In this document: piece after piece, positions 39,448 to 53,336 of the stretch
Layout: each line of letters opens with the position of its first letter
How positions within the stretch are numbered: the stretch's first letter is position 1
Assembly (NCBI GenBank): GCA_001599755.1
Contig: BCHX01000003.1
Location: 5,045,782-5,109,781, forward strand
Direction of reading: 5' to 3'
Length of the DNA: 64,000 nt
Source of the DNA: Gliomastix tumulicola
Taxonomy: Eukaryota > Ascomycota > Sordariomycetes > Hypocreales > Bionectriaceae
Notes under the pieces: generated by a model
What the model saw: only the letters and a program-made list of their open reading frames with translations
What the model was told of the DNA's origin: nothing
Databases searched by the model: none
Made by a program: the position numbers and the translations under genes

Positions 39448-42400
39448 GTAGGTAATCCCCTTAGAAGTCCCTAGTAATATTTCTTTATATTAAGTAATAA
39501 TTAAAAAAAAAATCTTTTTTAGGGAACTTTAATATATAAATAAGTTATTTAAGCTTATATCTCTAAGATTACCTTAAATTTTAAATATTTTACTATTAAT
39601 ATAGTATATTATCTTTATATTTTTTATTTTTTATTTTTTCTTTTATTTATTAATTTTATTAATATAGCCCTTTATTACTTATAAAATATAAGCCTCTCTC
39701 CTTTATTTAGGTCTAAGTTATAATAAGTAAATATTATACTCCTAGCTTTTAGCTAAGGCTACCTTTTATAAGGTAATTATAAATAACTTTATAATAAATC
39801 TTTATTTCCTCCCTAGAAATAAGAAAAGTATTATCTTATAGTTTTTTATTTATTTTATTAAGGTAATAAGTACTATTTATTACTTTATAAAAAATAATTA
39901 ATAGTAATTTTATTAATTTTTTATTTAATAATTAAGTATTTAATATTATTTATTTAATAGATTTTTTTTTACTTTATAAAGGTTTTTCCCTTAATAAAAT
40001 ATTAAATTATTTTATATTTATTATTTTCTTATTAATTTCTTCTTATTCTTAGTAATAAGTTTTTCTTTAATTTCTCTCTTTTTTTAGTAATTTATATTTA
40101 TTTAATTTAATTTAGCTTTTCTTTTATAGAAGTTAAAGATAACTCCCTAGGTATTTTTTATATTCTTAGCTAATATTTATTTATTATATTTAATTAATAA
40201 TTTTTTTTATTTAATAAATAAATATATAACTTTTTTAAATATTTTTTAATTTAATATAGTTTATATTTTTTATTTTTCTTCTTTATTTTTTAAATTTAAT
40301 ATAAATAAATTAATTTTCTCTTTTTTTATATTATACTTTATATACTAAGATTTTAAGAGGAATATATAAAAAATATTATAAATATTACTATATTAATTTA
40401 AAAGTATAAAATAATATACTTATAAGCTAATTTAATTAAAGATTTAAAGAGAATTTATAAAATATATTATAAACTTTCTTTTTTTTTAATAACTTTAAAA
40501 TTCTTTATTAATAATTTTATTAAAAAGCCTTTCTTTAATATTAAAAGCTTATAGTTTTTATTATAATTTTATATTTATTATTTTACTATAGTTTTTTATT
40601 AAATAATAATATACTCTCTAAGGAGGTTTAATTTTTTAATTTAAGTTTTTACCTCTAAGATCTCCTTTTTTATAATATTAGCTTTAATACTTAAATAAAA
40701 ATTAAATTTATATTTAAAAAGTAAAGAAAAAGGTAAGCTCTTTATTATAATATTTATAGTATTATTTATAATAAATTATATTATTAGTAGTAATTTCACT
40801 TAAGATATTTAATTCTTCTTATAAAAGTATTATAAATAATACTTTAAGATTTAATTATAGTATTTTATTTAATTATTTATTTAAGAATAAAAAGTAATAT
40901 TTAATTATTTTTTTATATTAAAGTAAAAATATACTTTAAATTAGTATTTACTAGTAAAAATAAATCCTTTATTTATAATAGTTCCTTAAGGTAAATTAAA
41001 ATATATTTTAACTTCTTAATAAAATAATATTATTAAATTTATAAATATTATTATTATACTTATAGATTTAATAATAATATACTTAATAAAGTAGTTAATA
41101 ATTACTAATAATATATTTACTTTTTAATCTTTAAGATTTATATTAAGTAGTTTTATAATAAAGTTTATAAATATTTTTATAAAAAGTTAATTAGAAATTA
41201 ATAATAACTTTAACTAGCTATAAGAATAATACCTTTTTATAATTACTTCTTAATATATAAAGTATATTTTAATATATTTAATAATATTCTTTTTTAAGTT
41301 AAGTTAATAAAAGTATTAATAAAGTAATTACTTTTTATAATTTATATTAAAGTACTTTACTATAGAATTATTATAATAAATCTTTATTAACTTATAGTAT
41401 AAAGTATATTACTTTAGTATATTAAGTTTTCCTTTATAATAAATTAAAAGGTCTTTATTATAAATTTTTTTTTCTTATTATTACTTTAGCTTTTATTATA
41501 AAGAAAGGGGTTTACTTATTATATATTTTTTAAAAGTAAAAGGAGAAGCTATTAACTCTTATTATAAACTTTTTAATTTTTTAATACTTCTCTTATTATA
41601 TTATAGGGAACTTACTATTTATAACTAATAGTTTTTATAGTTTAATACTTTATTATTATAATTTATATAATATTAATAAGAATAATATTCTTAAAAATAA
41701 TATTTTTTATTTTATAGTTCTTAGGTTTATAATTTAATTTAAATTAACTTATAAATTAAGAACTTTTATTTTATAAAAGTATTTTATTAACTTATTTTAT
41801 TTAAATTATTTTAATAAAGTATTTCTTTAAATTTAATAATAAATTTCTTATATTAGTTTTATTAATTATTTATAATTTTCTTTTATAATTTAATTATTTT
41901 AATAAAGTATTAATAAAATTACTTTTACTTAACTAGTATTTAATTATAAAATTATAAAGGCTTAATATTATTTATTATTTTACTTATTTATTATTAATTT
42001 TTATTTACTTTATAAAGCTTTAAAGATTTTAGTAATTTATTAAAATTTTAATAATATCTTTTACTTCTTTAATATAATATTACTAGTATTTAAAGGACTT
42101 AATAATAGTTATTATCTTTTAATTAAAAATATTATAATTTAACTTAGCTTATTTAAAGGTTTATAATTAGAATATAATTAAATATTATTATTCTTATATA
42201 TTAAGTTAAGAAAAAATATTAATTATTATAAATTTAAATATATTAGTTTTTATTTATATTAATTTTATAATACTATAATATTATAAAAGAGGTATTATTT
42301 AAAATACTTATTTAAGTTACTAAAAAGTGAATTTTTTTATTAATTTAAATTATATTTATTTTAATTTTTTTTTATTTTTATTTTTCTTTATTAAATTATT

Positions 42401-43331
42401 AAAGGGTTATATAATATTTAAAAAACCTTTAATAAATTATTAATAAAAGTTATAAAATTTAAAAAAAACTTATATTTTTTAATAAATTTTTAATTCTTTT
42501 TATTAAATTATAGTATTTATTTAAATTAAATTTATTATAACTCCCTAAAAGCTAATAAAAAACCTAAAGAATTTAATTCTTTTTTTATAAAATTTATATT
42601 TTAATACTTTAATATATAACTTAACTTTATAAAGTTTATTTATTATTATATATATATATCTTTAGTAACTCTTTTTATTATAAGAATAAATTAATATATT
42701 ATTTAAATATATAATATAAATAATATTTATAAAGTTTTTTAATATATTATTAATATAACTTTAAAAAATAATTAAAATATTAATAAGCTTAAAAAATATT
42801 ATTAAGTATTTATAATAATTATATTAAGTATAAAATACTTTTTTTTTAGTTATTATTTTCTTTAATTTAAATATAATAATAAATATCTTTAATATTAATT
42901 TTTATAAAAATAAATAATTTAATAATTAAATTTATAATTTTAATAATAAAAAAAAAATATTAATTTTTCTTTATAATTTTATTTAAGTCTTAGTAATTAA
43001 TATATAAATAAAATAATTTATTTTTCTTAAAAATAAAAAGAATAAATATTATAGTTTTATTTTTAAATTTTTTTATTGTTCCCTTTTAAATATTTTTATT
43101 TAAATATATACTAAGCTTTTTTAACTTTATAAGAGAAAGTAAGTAAATAAGTTTATATAAAGAGATTTTATTAATTTTTAAATTTATAGTATAATTTATT
43201 ACTTTTTATTTTAATAAAATAAAAGCTTTATTATTTTAAAAAATAAAGTAAGTAAAATATTATACTACTTTATTATTAGAAGATTAAGAAAATAATAAAG
43301 TTTAAATTAAAAGGCTTTTAATTATTACTAC

Positions 43332-43628
43332 TAATTTAGGGGAAATAGTTTACTATTTAGCTATATAATTACTATATAGCTATTATACTACTTAATTAAG
43401 TAAAGCTATCTAGTTAGTATTTCTCCTATATATTTATTATTAAATAAAGCTAATAAGCTACTTAATTAAGTAGTATAAAGATAATATAAAGAGAGAGCTA
43501 TTAGATCTTCCCCTTTTAATTAAGTTAATTAATATTAAGATAAAAGATAATAAAATTTTCTATCTACTTAATTAGGTAGAGCCTACCCCCTTAATAGGGC
43601 CTAGGCCTAGGTCTAATACCTTAAGTTA
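43332..43628 (-). repeat. LTR of element 1 (5' LTR)
   Basis: 297 bp direct repeat of 39151-39447 at an offset of 4,181 bp. More C-to-T and G-to-A change than the left copy (for example CCCCGAGTTA is CCTTAAGTTA here). Confidence 0.85.
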
Positions 43629-46600
43629 AATCTTCCCTTAAAGTAATTATTAATCCACTAATAATTACTTTATATAAGGGTAATCTCTAATTAATTAAGT
43701 AATTAATAAAGAATATAATATATAAATAAAAGAAGTATAAAACTAAATATTTAAAGAAATTAATCCCTTAATAACCTTATAGTAAGCCTAGATAATAAAT
43801 TATAATAAGGTACTATCTTTAATAAATAAAAGTAAATAAATATATCTCTATAAGCTAATTAGTTAATCCCCTCTAAGTTTATAATTAATTCCCCCCCCCC
43901 CCCCCCTCTCTTTTAAATCTATAATTAATTCTTTAAGTCTATTTTATATTATACTTATTTTCTATTTCTTATTATTATTTAATTATCTACTTAAGTACTT
44001 TATTACTTCTTATAATAACTTAATTAATTTAAGGGTATTACCTTCTTTAACTTAAGAGTTTTAATATCTATTTAATTAACCTAGGTATAGCTTTACTTAA
44101 GAGTTAAAGTATATAAAAAGATAATAATATTAAAAGTAACTATATTAGAAGGAATTAAAGAGGTATATAAATTATTAAAGAGAGTAAAGGTAATATCTTT
44201 AAAGTTAAAGTATTAAGAGAACTCTAAGATAAGGAGAATAATTACTTTATAGGTAGTATAATAAGTTTAATCCTTAGACTTAAATCTCTTATATTAAGTA
44301 ACTTTAATCCCCTTAAGGGGAATTACCTAAGGTAATTAACTTTAAATAAAAGGTTAACTATTATTAGCTTATTAAATAGAAAGTTTATTTAAGATATAAA
44401 TAAAACTATCTAAGAAGAGTATAATAATAATAGTACTAACTACTTTAAGTATAAAGTTATAGTGTAGCTTTAAGACCTTAGGAGGAATACTAGTAGAGTT
44501 AATATTAAATACCTTTAGCTTAAGGTGCTAGAGGGGAACTTAGTAACTTTTATAGTAGGATATTATTTTTATATTAAAGATTCTAAATTTAAAAGTTAGG
44601 AAATTAAGATAGTTTTTACCTATATAGATATTATATATCCCTCTATAAATTAAGAGAGTTATAAATTAAATATTTATTTCCTAGTAGATATTATTACCCT
44701 CTATAGAAACCTAATTTATAAAGTTAAATAGTATATTAAAAGAATATATATTAAATATAAAGTAATTAATAAAGAGAATACTATAAGTAGTAGTAAATAT
44801 TATATAAAAATATATAAAAATAATCTTATAAGATTAATTATAACTAGTTATATAGGGAGCTTAATTAATAAGAGGGAATTTATTATAATTACTAGGTAAT
44901 ATCTCTTAAATACTAGGTATATCCTTATAATAAAGGTACTCCTAGGTATATAGAATAATACTTAAGAGGTTTTCTATTAAACCTCTTAGCTAATAGATAG
45001 CCTATATATAAAATAAATAAATATATAATTACTTATTTAGCTACTTTATTACTAATACTATAGTAAAGTGAAAGGTAAAAGGTAAATTAACCTCTTAAAG
45101 AAGTTAATATTACTTTAATATAATTAATATAATATAATAAGTATAACCTATATTATTAAAGGTATTATAAATATAAAGGTACTTTACCTTTTAGTTAAAA
45201 AGGGTTATAGTAAAATAGTTAATATAATAAATAAGATAAGTAATAAACCTATAATTATATATATTTTTTTTAAATATTTTAATATATATAATACTAATAT
45301 AACCTCTAAGTATAATAAAGTAAAGGTTTACTTATAAGTTAGTTAAGTAATATATAAAGTCTTTAATATTTATATTAATAAGTAAAATATAAATAATATT
45401 ATATAGGTCCTCTAGTTACTTAGTTAAAAAGGTAATAGTATTAAAGTTAAAACCTTACTTCTTATTCTTAAAGGAGACTATAAAGTTCTAAATATTAATA
45501 AGGAATTAAGTATAGGATTTAAATATAAGTATCTTCTTATAGTAATTTATAATATTATAAAAGATATTATAAATAATCTTTTTAGAGATAGTATTTATAA
45601 GCTAAAGAGTAATAAATCCCTAAGTTTTAATTAAGTTAATCTTCTATTAATCTTTAATATATTTAAAGGAGGTCTAAGATTAAATAACCTTAGGTTAATA
45701 TTTATAGAGCTCTTAAAGTTTAATATTAATTCTTTTACTCTTAAGTACTATATAAAACCTCTTATTATTATTTATTTATACTTATTTATAATAAATTATT
45801 ATAGTAAGTTTATCTTTCTTAAAGGTTTAAAAATACTAGTTATTATACTTTATACTTAGCTTCTTCTTTATAAATTTAATATTCTAGGCTATACTTTTAA
45901 TAAAAGGGAGGTTATATTAGTTAAACTTTATAGCTTACTTAGGGGTTATTATTATAAATAATATAAAGTATTAGAATTAGTATATTATACTTTAAGAGTA
46001 TAAGATTAACTTTAAAGTATAAGGTAATTTTATAGGTAAGGCTAATTAATTAAGTAGTAGTATAATAAAGGTAAGGTAGTAGTAAAAGTATTATAAGTAA
46101 AGGTAAAAAAAGAGATAATAAAGCCTTATAGGAGGTAGTATAAATATAAAGCTTTAGGGTGCCTTAGTAATATATATATATAAGAAGAAAAGGGAAATAT
46201 ATAAACTAATATAAGAAATTCCCTTTTTATATATATATTATCTCTTTATTTAATATTTTTAAAGAGTTATAACTTATTACTTTTATTTTAATTTTTAAGG
46301 TACTTCTTTATTTTTATACCTCTTTTTATATTAGCTTTATTTATATAGCTTATAAATAAAAATAATAAACTCTTTTTTCCCTTCTTTTTATAATAACCTT
46401 ATAGTAGTTTTTCTTTTTTCTATTATATTTTCTCCTTTTTTTTATATTATCCTTAGTTATTATTATTTCCCCTCTTTACTTAGTAGTTATTATATCTTTA
46501 TTATTATATCTCTACTTAACTATATAGTAGATTCCTTATTTATTACTTAGTTTATAGCTTTTAAGGGTACTTCTCTAGAGGTAAATAATACCTTTATTAT

Positions 46601-49600
46601 TAAGAACTTAATATAATTTAGCTTAAAAATAGTAAATAATATACTATCTTATTATTATTTTAATTTTACTAACTTTACTTAAGCTAGAGGTAATATAAAT
46701 AGTATTAGTAATAATTATAATACTTTTAATATTATTCTCTCTTTTTTTACTTACTCCCTACCTCTTTATATTTTTCTTATAAGTTACTTTTTATCTTCTT
46801 AACTCTTCTTATATATTTTATTACTAATATATTCTTTTCTTTTCTTAATAAATATATAGATATTTTAATATCTAGGTTTATATTAATTAAGTTATAGATA
46901 ATTAGGGAGTCTTTATTTATAATAAGCTAGCCTTTTATATTAAGATTAACTCCTATAAGTATTTTAATATTCTTTATTAGTTTAATTTCTCTATTATTAA
47001 GCTCCTTATTTAGAATTTATATACTAAGCCTATAATTTACCCTTTTATTTATTAGATTATTATAATATATTTTATTTATCTAGTATATATTTCTATTAAG
47101 TTATTAAATCCTTATAGTTTTTTTTTTATTAATCCTAGTAGTAAGAATTTACTTTTTACTTATTCTTTATAGTTTAAAACTTAAATTATATAAGCTTATA
47201 GTATAAATATTTTAATATTATATAAATATTATATAGTTTCTTAGTATATAAATACTATAAATATAAGTAAGTATATATTATTCCTATATTATATTTATTA
47301 GGTTTTACTAGCTCTTAGTTTTTTTTATATTAATTATTTTTACTTTAATACTAAGTATAGTATTAGTACTAATTATACCTTTTCTTCTAGGATAAGTTAT
47401 TCTCTTTCTTAGGCCTTTAAAGACTTATTAAGTGTAAATATTACTCTCTCTAAGTATTTATTATAAGTTAATTCCCTTTATATTCTTTATCTTTAAGATT
47501 TTTTAGGTTATAGAGATTTTAACCCTAAGCTTAAGTATTATATTTCTTAGGTTTAAGCTTATTTAAATACTAATTAATTAAATAGTATATTAAAGGTATA
47601 AGTTCCTTCTATAATTAATATTAGTTATTTAGTTTCTAGTAGCTATTATTATTTTAATAGTTAAATAATTAGCTTTATATTTTTACTTTCTACTATTTAT
47701 ATCTCCCTAGCTTTTAGTTCCTTTACTCTTATAGTATTCTCTATTTATTTAATTTTTAGTAAACTTTTAGTAATTCCTAATTCCCTTATACTTATAGTAT
47801 TTAGCTATTTAATATTTAATAGTTTCCTAGTTATTAGCTCTTCTTAATTACTAGGTTCTAGTATTAATTCTCTTAGTATTATATTAGCTTATAGTAGTCT
47901 TATAGTTCTTAATTTACCTACTACTTATAGTCTTTCTTTATTAACTTTAAATTTATTTTCTTAAATAAGAGGTATTTTAATTTAGGGTTTATCTATTCTT
48001 TATTCTTTACCTTAAAGCTAGTTAACTTTAAGGTTTAATTTTACTACTTTTAATCTTCCTTTATATAATATTTAATTTATTAAAAAGGGCTAATATATTC
48101 TTAATTAAGTATTATAAATAATTACTAAATTAATATTCTTAAGGTGTATTAATTATAAATTTCTTAGTATATTAATATAAGGTTTTTTAGTATATTTTAG
48201 TAATATTTTTTTAATATATTAATAGGTATTTTTAATACTTTAGTACTATAATATAAGGTTTTTAGTACCTTAGTAGTATAATATTATAGTAGGCTTCTAG
48301 GGGTTAAATAAATAGTTCTTATATTATTTCTTTAAGTAGTACCCTTTATTATTATCTTTAAGTGCTTTTCTTTATATATCTTTCTATTATTATACTACTT
48401 TATAGGCCTTTCCTCCCCACTTTAAGCTAATTAAATAGTAGTTTAAAGTCTACCTATAGGTATATAAATACCTTCTTATTATATAAGGCTTTTATTATAT
48501 TAACTTAAAGCCCTAAGTATATATACTTTAATATTTTACCTTCTCTTTATTAGTTATTCTAGGTTATTTTAGTTTAATAATTATTTATCTCTATACTTTT
48601 ACTAGTAATTATTAAAGCTCCTTACCTTCTTCTTTACCTTAGTCTTCTTTAATAATATATTTTATATAGGATAGTTCTTTAATTATAGGGTTATTCTATT
48701 CTTAGAGGATATTATTTAGAATAGGGTTTACTTATTAAAGGGCCTACTAGGTAGATATTTTAATATCTCTCCTTCTTAGTTATTAGTCTCTATTCTAGGG
48801 TATATTTATATCCTTTACTATAGTTATTACTAAGCTAGTACTATATTATAGTTTAAAGATCTTCTTATTTTTCTTATTTATTTACTATTTATTAATCTTT
48901 TTAAATTATTTAAGTATAAAGGCCCTATAGCTATATATAAAAGAGGCTTTATTTAGTTTCTTTAGTTTATAGCTTATTTTATTAAAATAAACCTCTCTAA
49001 TTTTATATAGCTTTTACTATTTATTTAATATCTTTATCCCCCTCCTTATATCCCTATTATAGATTATATTATAGACTAATATTAAGTCTTTTATATAAAG
49101 TAGCTTATAAATTTTATTAATTAGCTTTTTATTTTATTTCTACTTAACTATTATTTAGAATTCTACTATTTATTACTTAATAATATTAATATTTATTACT
49201 TTTCTCTTAAGTACTTATATCCTTATAAGAAGTATATTCTCTATAGTTTAGACTTTATTTTAATTAATTAATTACTATATTAAAATCTCTACCTTAAGTA
49301 ATAAGATTAACTTCTACTTATATATAAGAAAAAAGGTAGAATATCTTATTAAGTACTTAATTATTACTTAATTAGCTAGTAGTACTTTATTAATATACTC
49401 TAGTTAGTATTTATTTTTTCTAGCTATTTTTACTATAGCTAAAAGTAGAGTAATATAGCTTACTTTTAAGATACTATTTACTATAGAATTATAAAGGGAG
49501 ATTAAAATTACCTAGATTCCCTAGTTCTCTAGGGCTTTCTTAAAGCCTAAGAACTTTATTTTATTATTTATAATTACCTTTTAGAATATATTATATTAAT

Positions 49601-50600
49601 ATATTATTTAGAATATAAACTCTAGTATATACTTAAATTCCTTTATTAATATAAGTAGTAGTTTTACCTATTTAATAAGTATATATTTACTTTTTATAAG
49701 GTACTAAAAGTATATATTCTTTAATAAGTACTATATATTAAAGTAAATAATAGCTATAGGATAGCTTAAGTAAACCTAGTATTTAAATTTAAAGCTTTAC
49801 TTAAAAGTTTACTTTTAGTACTTTTTATATACTTAGAGTTTTATTTTAATATCCTAGTAAATATTTTTCTACTACTATCTCTTAGTAATAAAGAGGTATA
49901 TAACTTCTCTCCCTTTATAGTCTTTATAGTTATATATAGCTTTAATAATATATTATTATTAAGTAGAGGAGTCTACTACTAAGAGATTCCATATACTATA
50001 TAGAGAGTACTTTTAGAGGTTATACTCTTATATATAAAAGTCTTTAGTTTATATTTTTACCTTTTTTTAATTAGCTTTTATAATACCCTTAGGTCTTTTA
50101 AGGGTAGTAAGGTACTTTATAAATTATTATTAAGTCTCCCTATATAATTTATTAAGGGGTTTATTATATATATCCTTAAGTTATTAAATTTATTTATTTT
50201 ATAATAAATTATTAAATTCCTTAAAATTAATAGCTATATTTATTACTTACTACTAAGTATCTTATTCCTCTAAAGGTAGATATTAAAAGTTAATTAAGTT
50301 AACTATAAAATTAATCTCCTTTTTAATATCCCTCTTTTATTTATAGTTTATTTAATTAAATAAACCTACTAGTTTCTAGGATAAGGTATTTACTACTTTA
50401 TTATTCTTTTCTACTATATAGTAAATTTTAAAGTTAAATAGAAATATATAGTTAAGCTATTAAGTAATTAAGGCTCTAGGTATATTATTTATTAATTTAT
50501 TAATTTATTAATTTACTAAACTAGTATAAGAGAGTTAGTCTTTAGTATAAAATAAATACTATAGATATAGTTATATAATCTTTAGAAGGTAAGTAAAATA
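43629..50600. other. Unclassified RIP-degraded sequence, probably including the rest of element 2
   Basis: About 7 kb of AT-rich sequence without an intact frame. The right part should contain the RNase H/integrase portion of element 2, read right to left, but I could not identify motifs. Local features: a run of 16 C at 43891-43906 and a hairpin-like inverted repeat around 46170-46235. Confidence 0.45.
43891..43906. repeat. C16 homopolymer
   Basis: Sixteen consecutive C inside sequence otherwise poor in C, followed by TCTCTTTT. Position near an LTR end and purine-rich on the minus strand. Confidence 0.9.
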
Positions 50601-51026
50601 CCTTTATATTTAAGTTTTATTAAGTTATAGTTCTTTTTAGTATTTAACTATATACTATTTTTATATTTTATTAATAGCTTTTAGCCTTTAATAACTTATA
50701 TTAAATAAACTTCTTATTTAATATTATTTATATTTATTATTAAGATAATATTTAAGTACTCTTCTTAGTAGTTTACTATAATAAGGAGGGGTACTATAAT
50801 AAGGATTTTCTTAATATAGTTTATAGCCTCCTTTTACTACTTCTCTTATTTCTAGTTAATATTTTTATATAGTAAGGTATTTAAGGGTAAAGTAATATAA
50901 GTATAATTTAATACTTATATATAATAGAAATTTACTAATTTTAAGAAGGCTTAAACTTCTATAAGGTTATTATAGTATTCTTATTCTATTAGTTTCTTAA
51001 CTTTTTCCTTTTTAAGCTTTCTACTA
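50600..51026 (-). mobile_element. Gypsy pol fragment, RNase H side of element 2 (left of the insertion)
   Basis: Read on the minus strand, 50990 downward gives AFLKLVNFYYI, followed by ITLPLNTLLYKNIN and a KEAINYIKKILIIVPLL stretch. This matches the RT/RNase H connection of Gypsy elements (the F-L-G-x-x-N-F-Y-R-R-F block, then L-T-x-L-L-K, then A-F-x-x-L-K-x-x-x-x-x-x-P-V-L) after RIP-type changes. The reading continues, across the inserted composite, from the reverse-transcriptase part at 60755 and beyond. Confidence 0.7.
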
Positions 51027-51031
51027 TAAAG
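51027..51031. repeat. Target-site duplication TAAAG, left
   Basis: TAAAG immediately left of the first 471-bp LTR, identical to TAAAG immediately right of the third LTR. Five bp is the usual Gypsy target duplication. Confidence 0.8.
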
Positions 51032-51502
51032 TGTGACAAATAGGGTGATTTATTTAGTATAGGGTAGTTAGATTAAGGTTTAAATAATATTATATATTCT
51101 TAGAACTCTAGAATATCTTAACTAAGTAAGTAATAGTTATAGCTAATAAGTTATAAGTATTAGTAAGGCTAAGAGGAACTAGTATTAGTAAAAGATACTT
51201 AGGTTTAATATACTTATTAGTAAAGGGTATATCTAAGTAAAGTACTTTATTAATAGCTATTATACTATTTAATTTATTTAAGTAATAATTATAATATATA
51301 TATTAAGTAACTTAAGTATATTTAGTATATTTTCTATATATATTTATAAATAGTCCTTAAATAATTTATTAGGTATTTATAACTTTATCTTAAATACCTC
51401 TAGGGTAATTATAGTCTCTAGGATAAATTATCCTATTAATCTATCTTATTTACTTAACTTATAGAGTTAGTTATTCTATAACTATAGTATTAAGTTATAA
51501 TA
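51032..51502 (-). repeat. 471-bp LTR, copy A
   Basis: Begins TGTGACAAATAGGG and ends GTTATAATA on the plus strand. Identical length to copies B and C; differences appear to be transitions. Directly followed by a CCCCCTCTCTTAA tract (polypurine tract of the minus strand). Confidence 0.9.
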
Positions 51503-52865
51503 TAATTCCCCCTCTCTTAAGGTCTTTATCTTAAGACTTATTTAAGTACTATTAGTTTTATATATATTATATTTATATTTTCCTTCCCTATTAATTTCTT
51601 TATTTTACACTAATATTATATTAAGTTATATTAAAAAGTTAAAAAAACCTTATAATAGTAAGAAGTACTAATTATTAAAGTTACTTTTTATTAATACTTA
51701 TAGTTTTAAGTATATCTTATACTTAAATTACTTAGTAGCTAGCTCTTCTTATTTTATTATATATAATATTTATTATTATAGTACTTACTTTACTAATAGT
51801 ATATCTTATAACTATACTTATATCCTAATAGGTTCTTATAAGTATTTATTTCTTATTATATATAATATTCTTTTAATACTAGTTTATAGTATAATATATT
51901 AATAAGGAGCTATTAAGGTTAAATATAAAGGAGGAGTAAGCTAAAGAGCTACTTCTTAAGTATTAATATTAAATTAATAAGGTATTAGCTTATCTAGTTT
52001 ATCTATATAAAATAAAGAAGTTACTATATATAAAGGGTGTAGAGATAATCTATTAGGATCTTTTATTAATAGAGAAGTTAAAAGAGGAAGAGTGGAAAAA
52101 GGTAGAGGAAAAGACCTAAAAGGAGGAGCTAGAGTAGGTATAATAGTAAGAGTAGGAGGCTCTAGCCTAAATATAGTAAGCCTACTTTATAGAGGTAATT
52201 AATTAATTAGCTATTTCTTTTAGTAATATTTTACTAGCTAGGTTATTAGGTAATATTACTTAGGGTAATTTTAATAGTATATTATTAGTAACTACTAAGT
52301 ACCCTTTAAGTTCTTAACTAGTTCCTAGGTATTATATTTATTTTTATATTCTTTTTATTTAACTTTATATTTATTTTTATTATTAATTCTTTATTTATTT
52401 ATAATTACTTTTACTTTAAATACTTTATTATATACTTTAATATATAGATATAATTTATTAATCTAAGTGCTCTTTAATACTAGCTTTAAAAGTAAAATAT
52501 AAAAAATAGGGTATATTTATATATTTATAAGTAATAAGAGTTAATAGTTAAATATTAAAATTTTCTTCTTAACTTAGAATAATTTAAGTTTTTTATAGTT
52601 TAATTTATTACTTAATTATATTATTATAATTCCTTATTAGAGTAAGTAGACTATCTCTCCCTCTTTAAAGGTTAGTCCCTTTAACCTTCCTTAATTATAG
52701 TATTTTACTATATACTTTTATATAAACTTAAATTATCTTTATATTTTATTATATAAGTTAAGTAGTTCTTATACTATAAGGATAGCTTTTCCTATAAGTA
52801 GCCCTTCCTTAGGCTACTTTCACTATATTAGTTTATATTTATAGTTAGCCTTAAATAGTAAGACC

Positions 52866-53336
52866 TATAATAAATAGGGTGATCTATTTAGTGTAAGGTA
52901 GTTAAATTAAAGTTTAAATAATATTATATATTCTTAAAACTCTAGGATATTTTAACTAAGTAAATAGTAGTTATAGCTAATAAGTTATAAGTATTAGTAA
53001 GACTAAAAGGAACTAGTATTAGTAAAAAATACTTAGGCTTAGTATACTTATTAGCAAAGGGTATATTTAAGTAAAGTGCTTTATTAATAGCTATTATATT
53101 ATTTAATTTATTTAGGTAATAACTATAATATATATATTAGGTAACTTAAGTATATTTAATATATTTTTTATATATATTTATAAATAGTCTTTAAATAATT
53201 CACTAGATATTTATAACCTTATTCTAAATACCTCTAGGGTAGCTATAGTCTCTAGAATAAATTATCCTATTAATCTATTTTATTTACTTAACCTATAGGG
53301 TTAGTTATTTTATAACTATAATATTAAGTTATAATA
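52866..53336 (-). repeat. 471-bp LTR, copy B
   Basis: Starts TATAATAAATAGGG (the RIP form of TGTGACAAATAGGG) directly after AGTAAGACC, with no intervening sequence from the truncated neighbour, and ends GTTATAATA. Confidence 0.9.

Larger units (their letters stand above)
39151..43628 (-). mobile_element. Ty3/Gypsy-type LTR retrotransposon, RIP-degraded (element 1)
   Basis: 4,478 bp bounded by two 297-bp direct repeats. The minus strand carries a Gypsy reverse-transcriptase core around 42682-42800: a stretch corresponding to the FGLxNAPATF block, then YLNNILIYS where intact elements have Y-x-D-D-I-L-x-Y-S. Asp-Asp has become Asn-Asn (GAY to AAY), as RIP predicts, and many stops are TAA/TAG. 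The element is therefore transcribed right to left, with its 5' LTR at 43332-43628. No gag or integrase could be read. No target-site duplication is visible (flanks AGTAG and AATCT). Confidence 0.8.
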
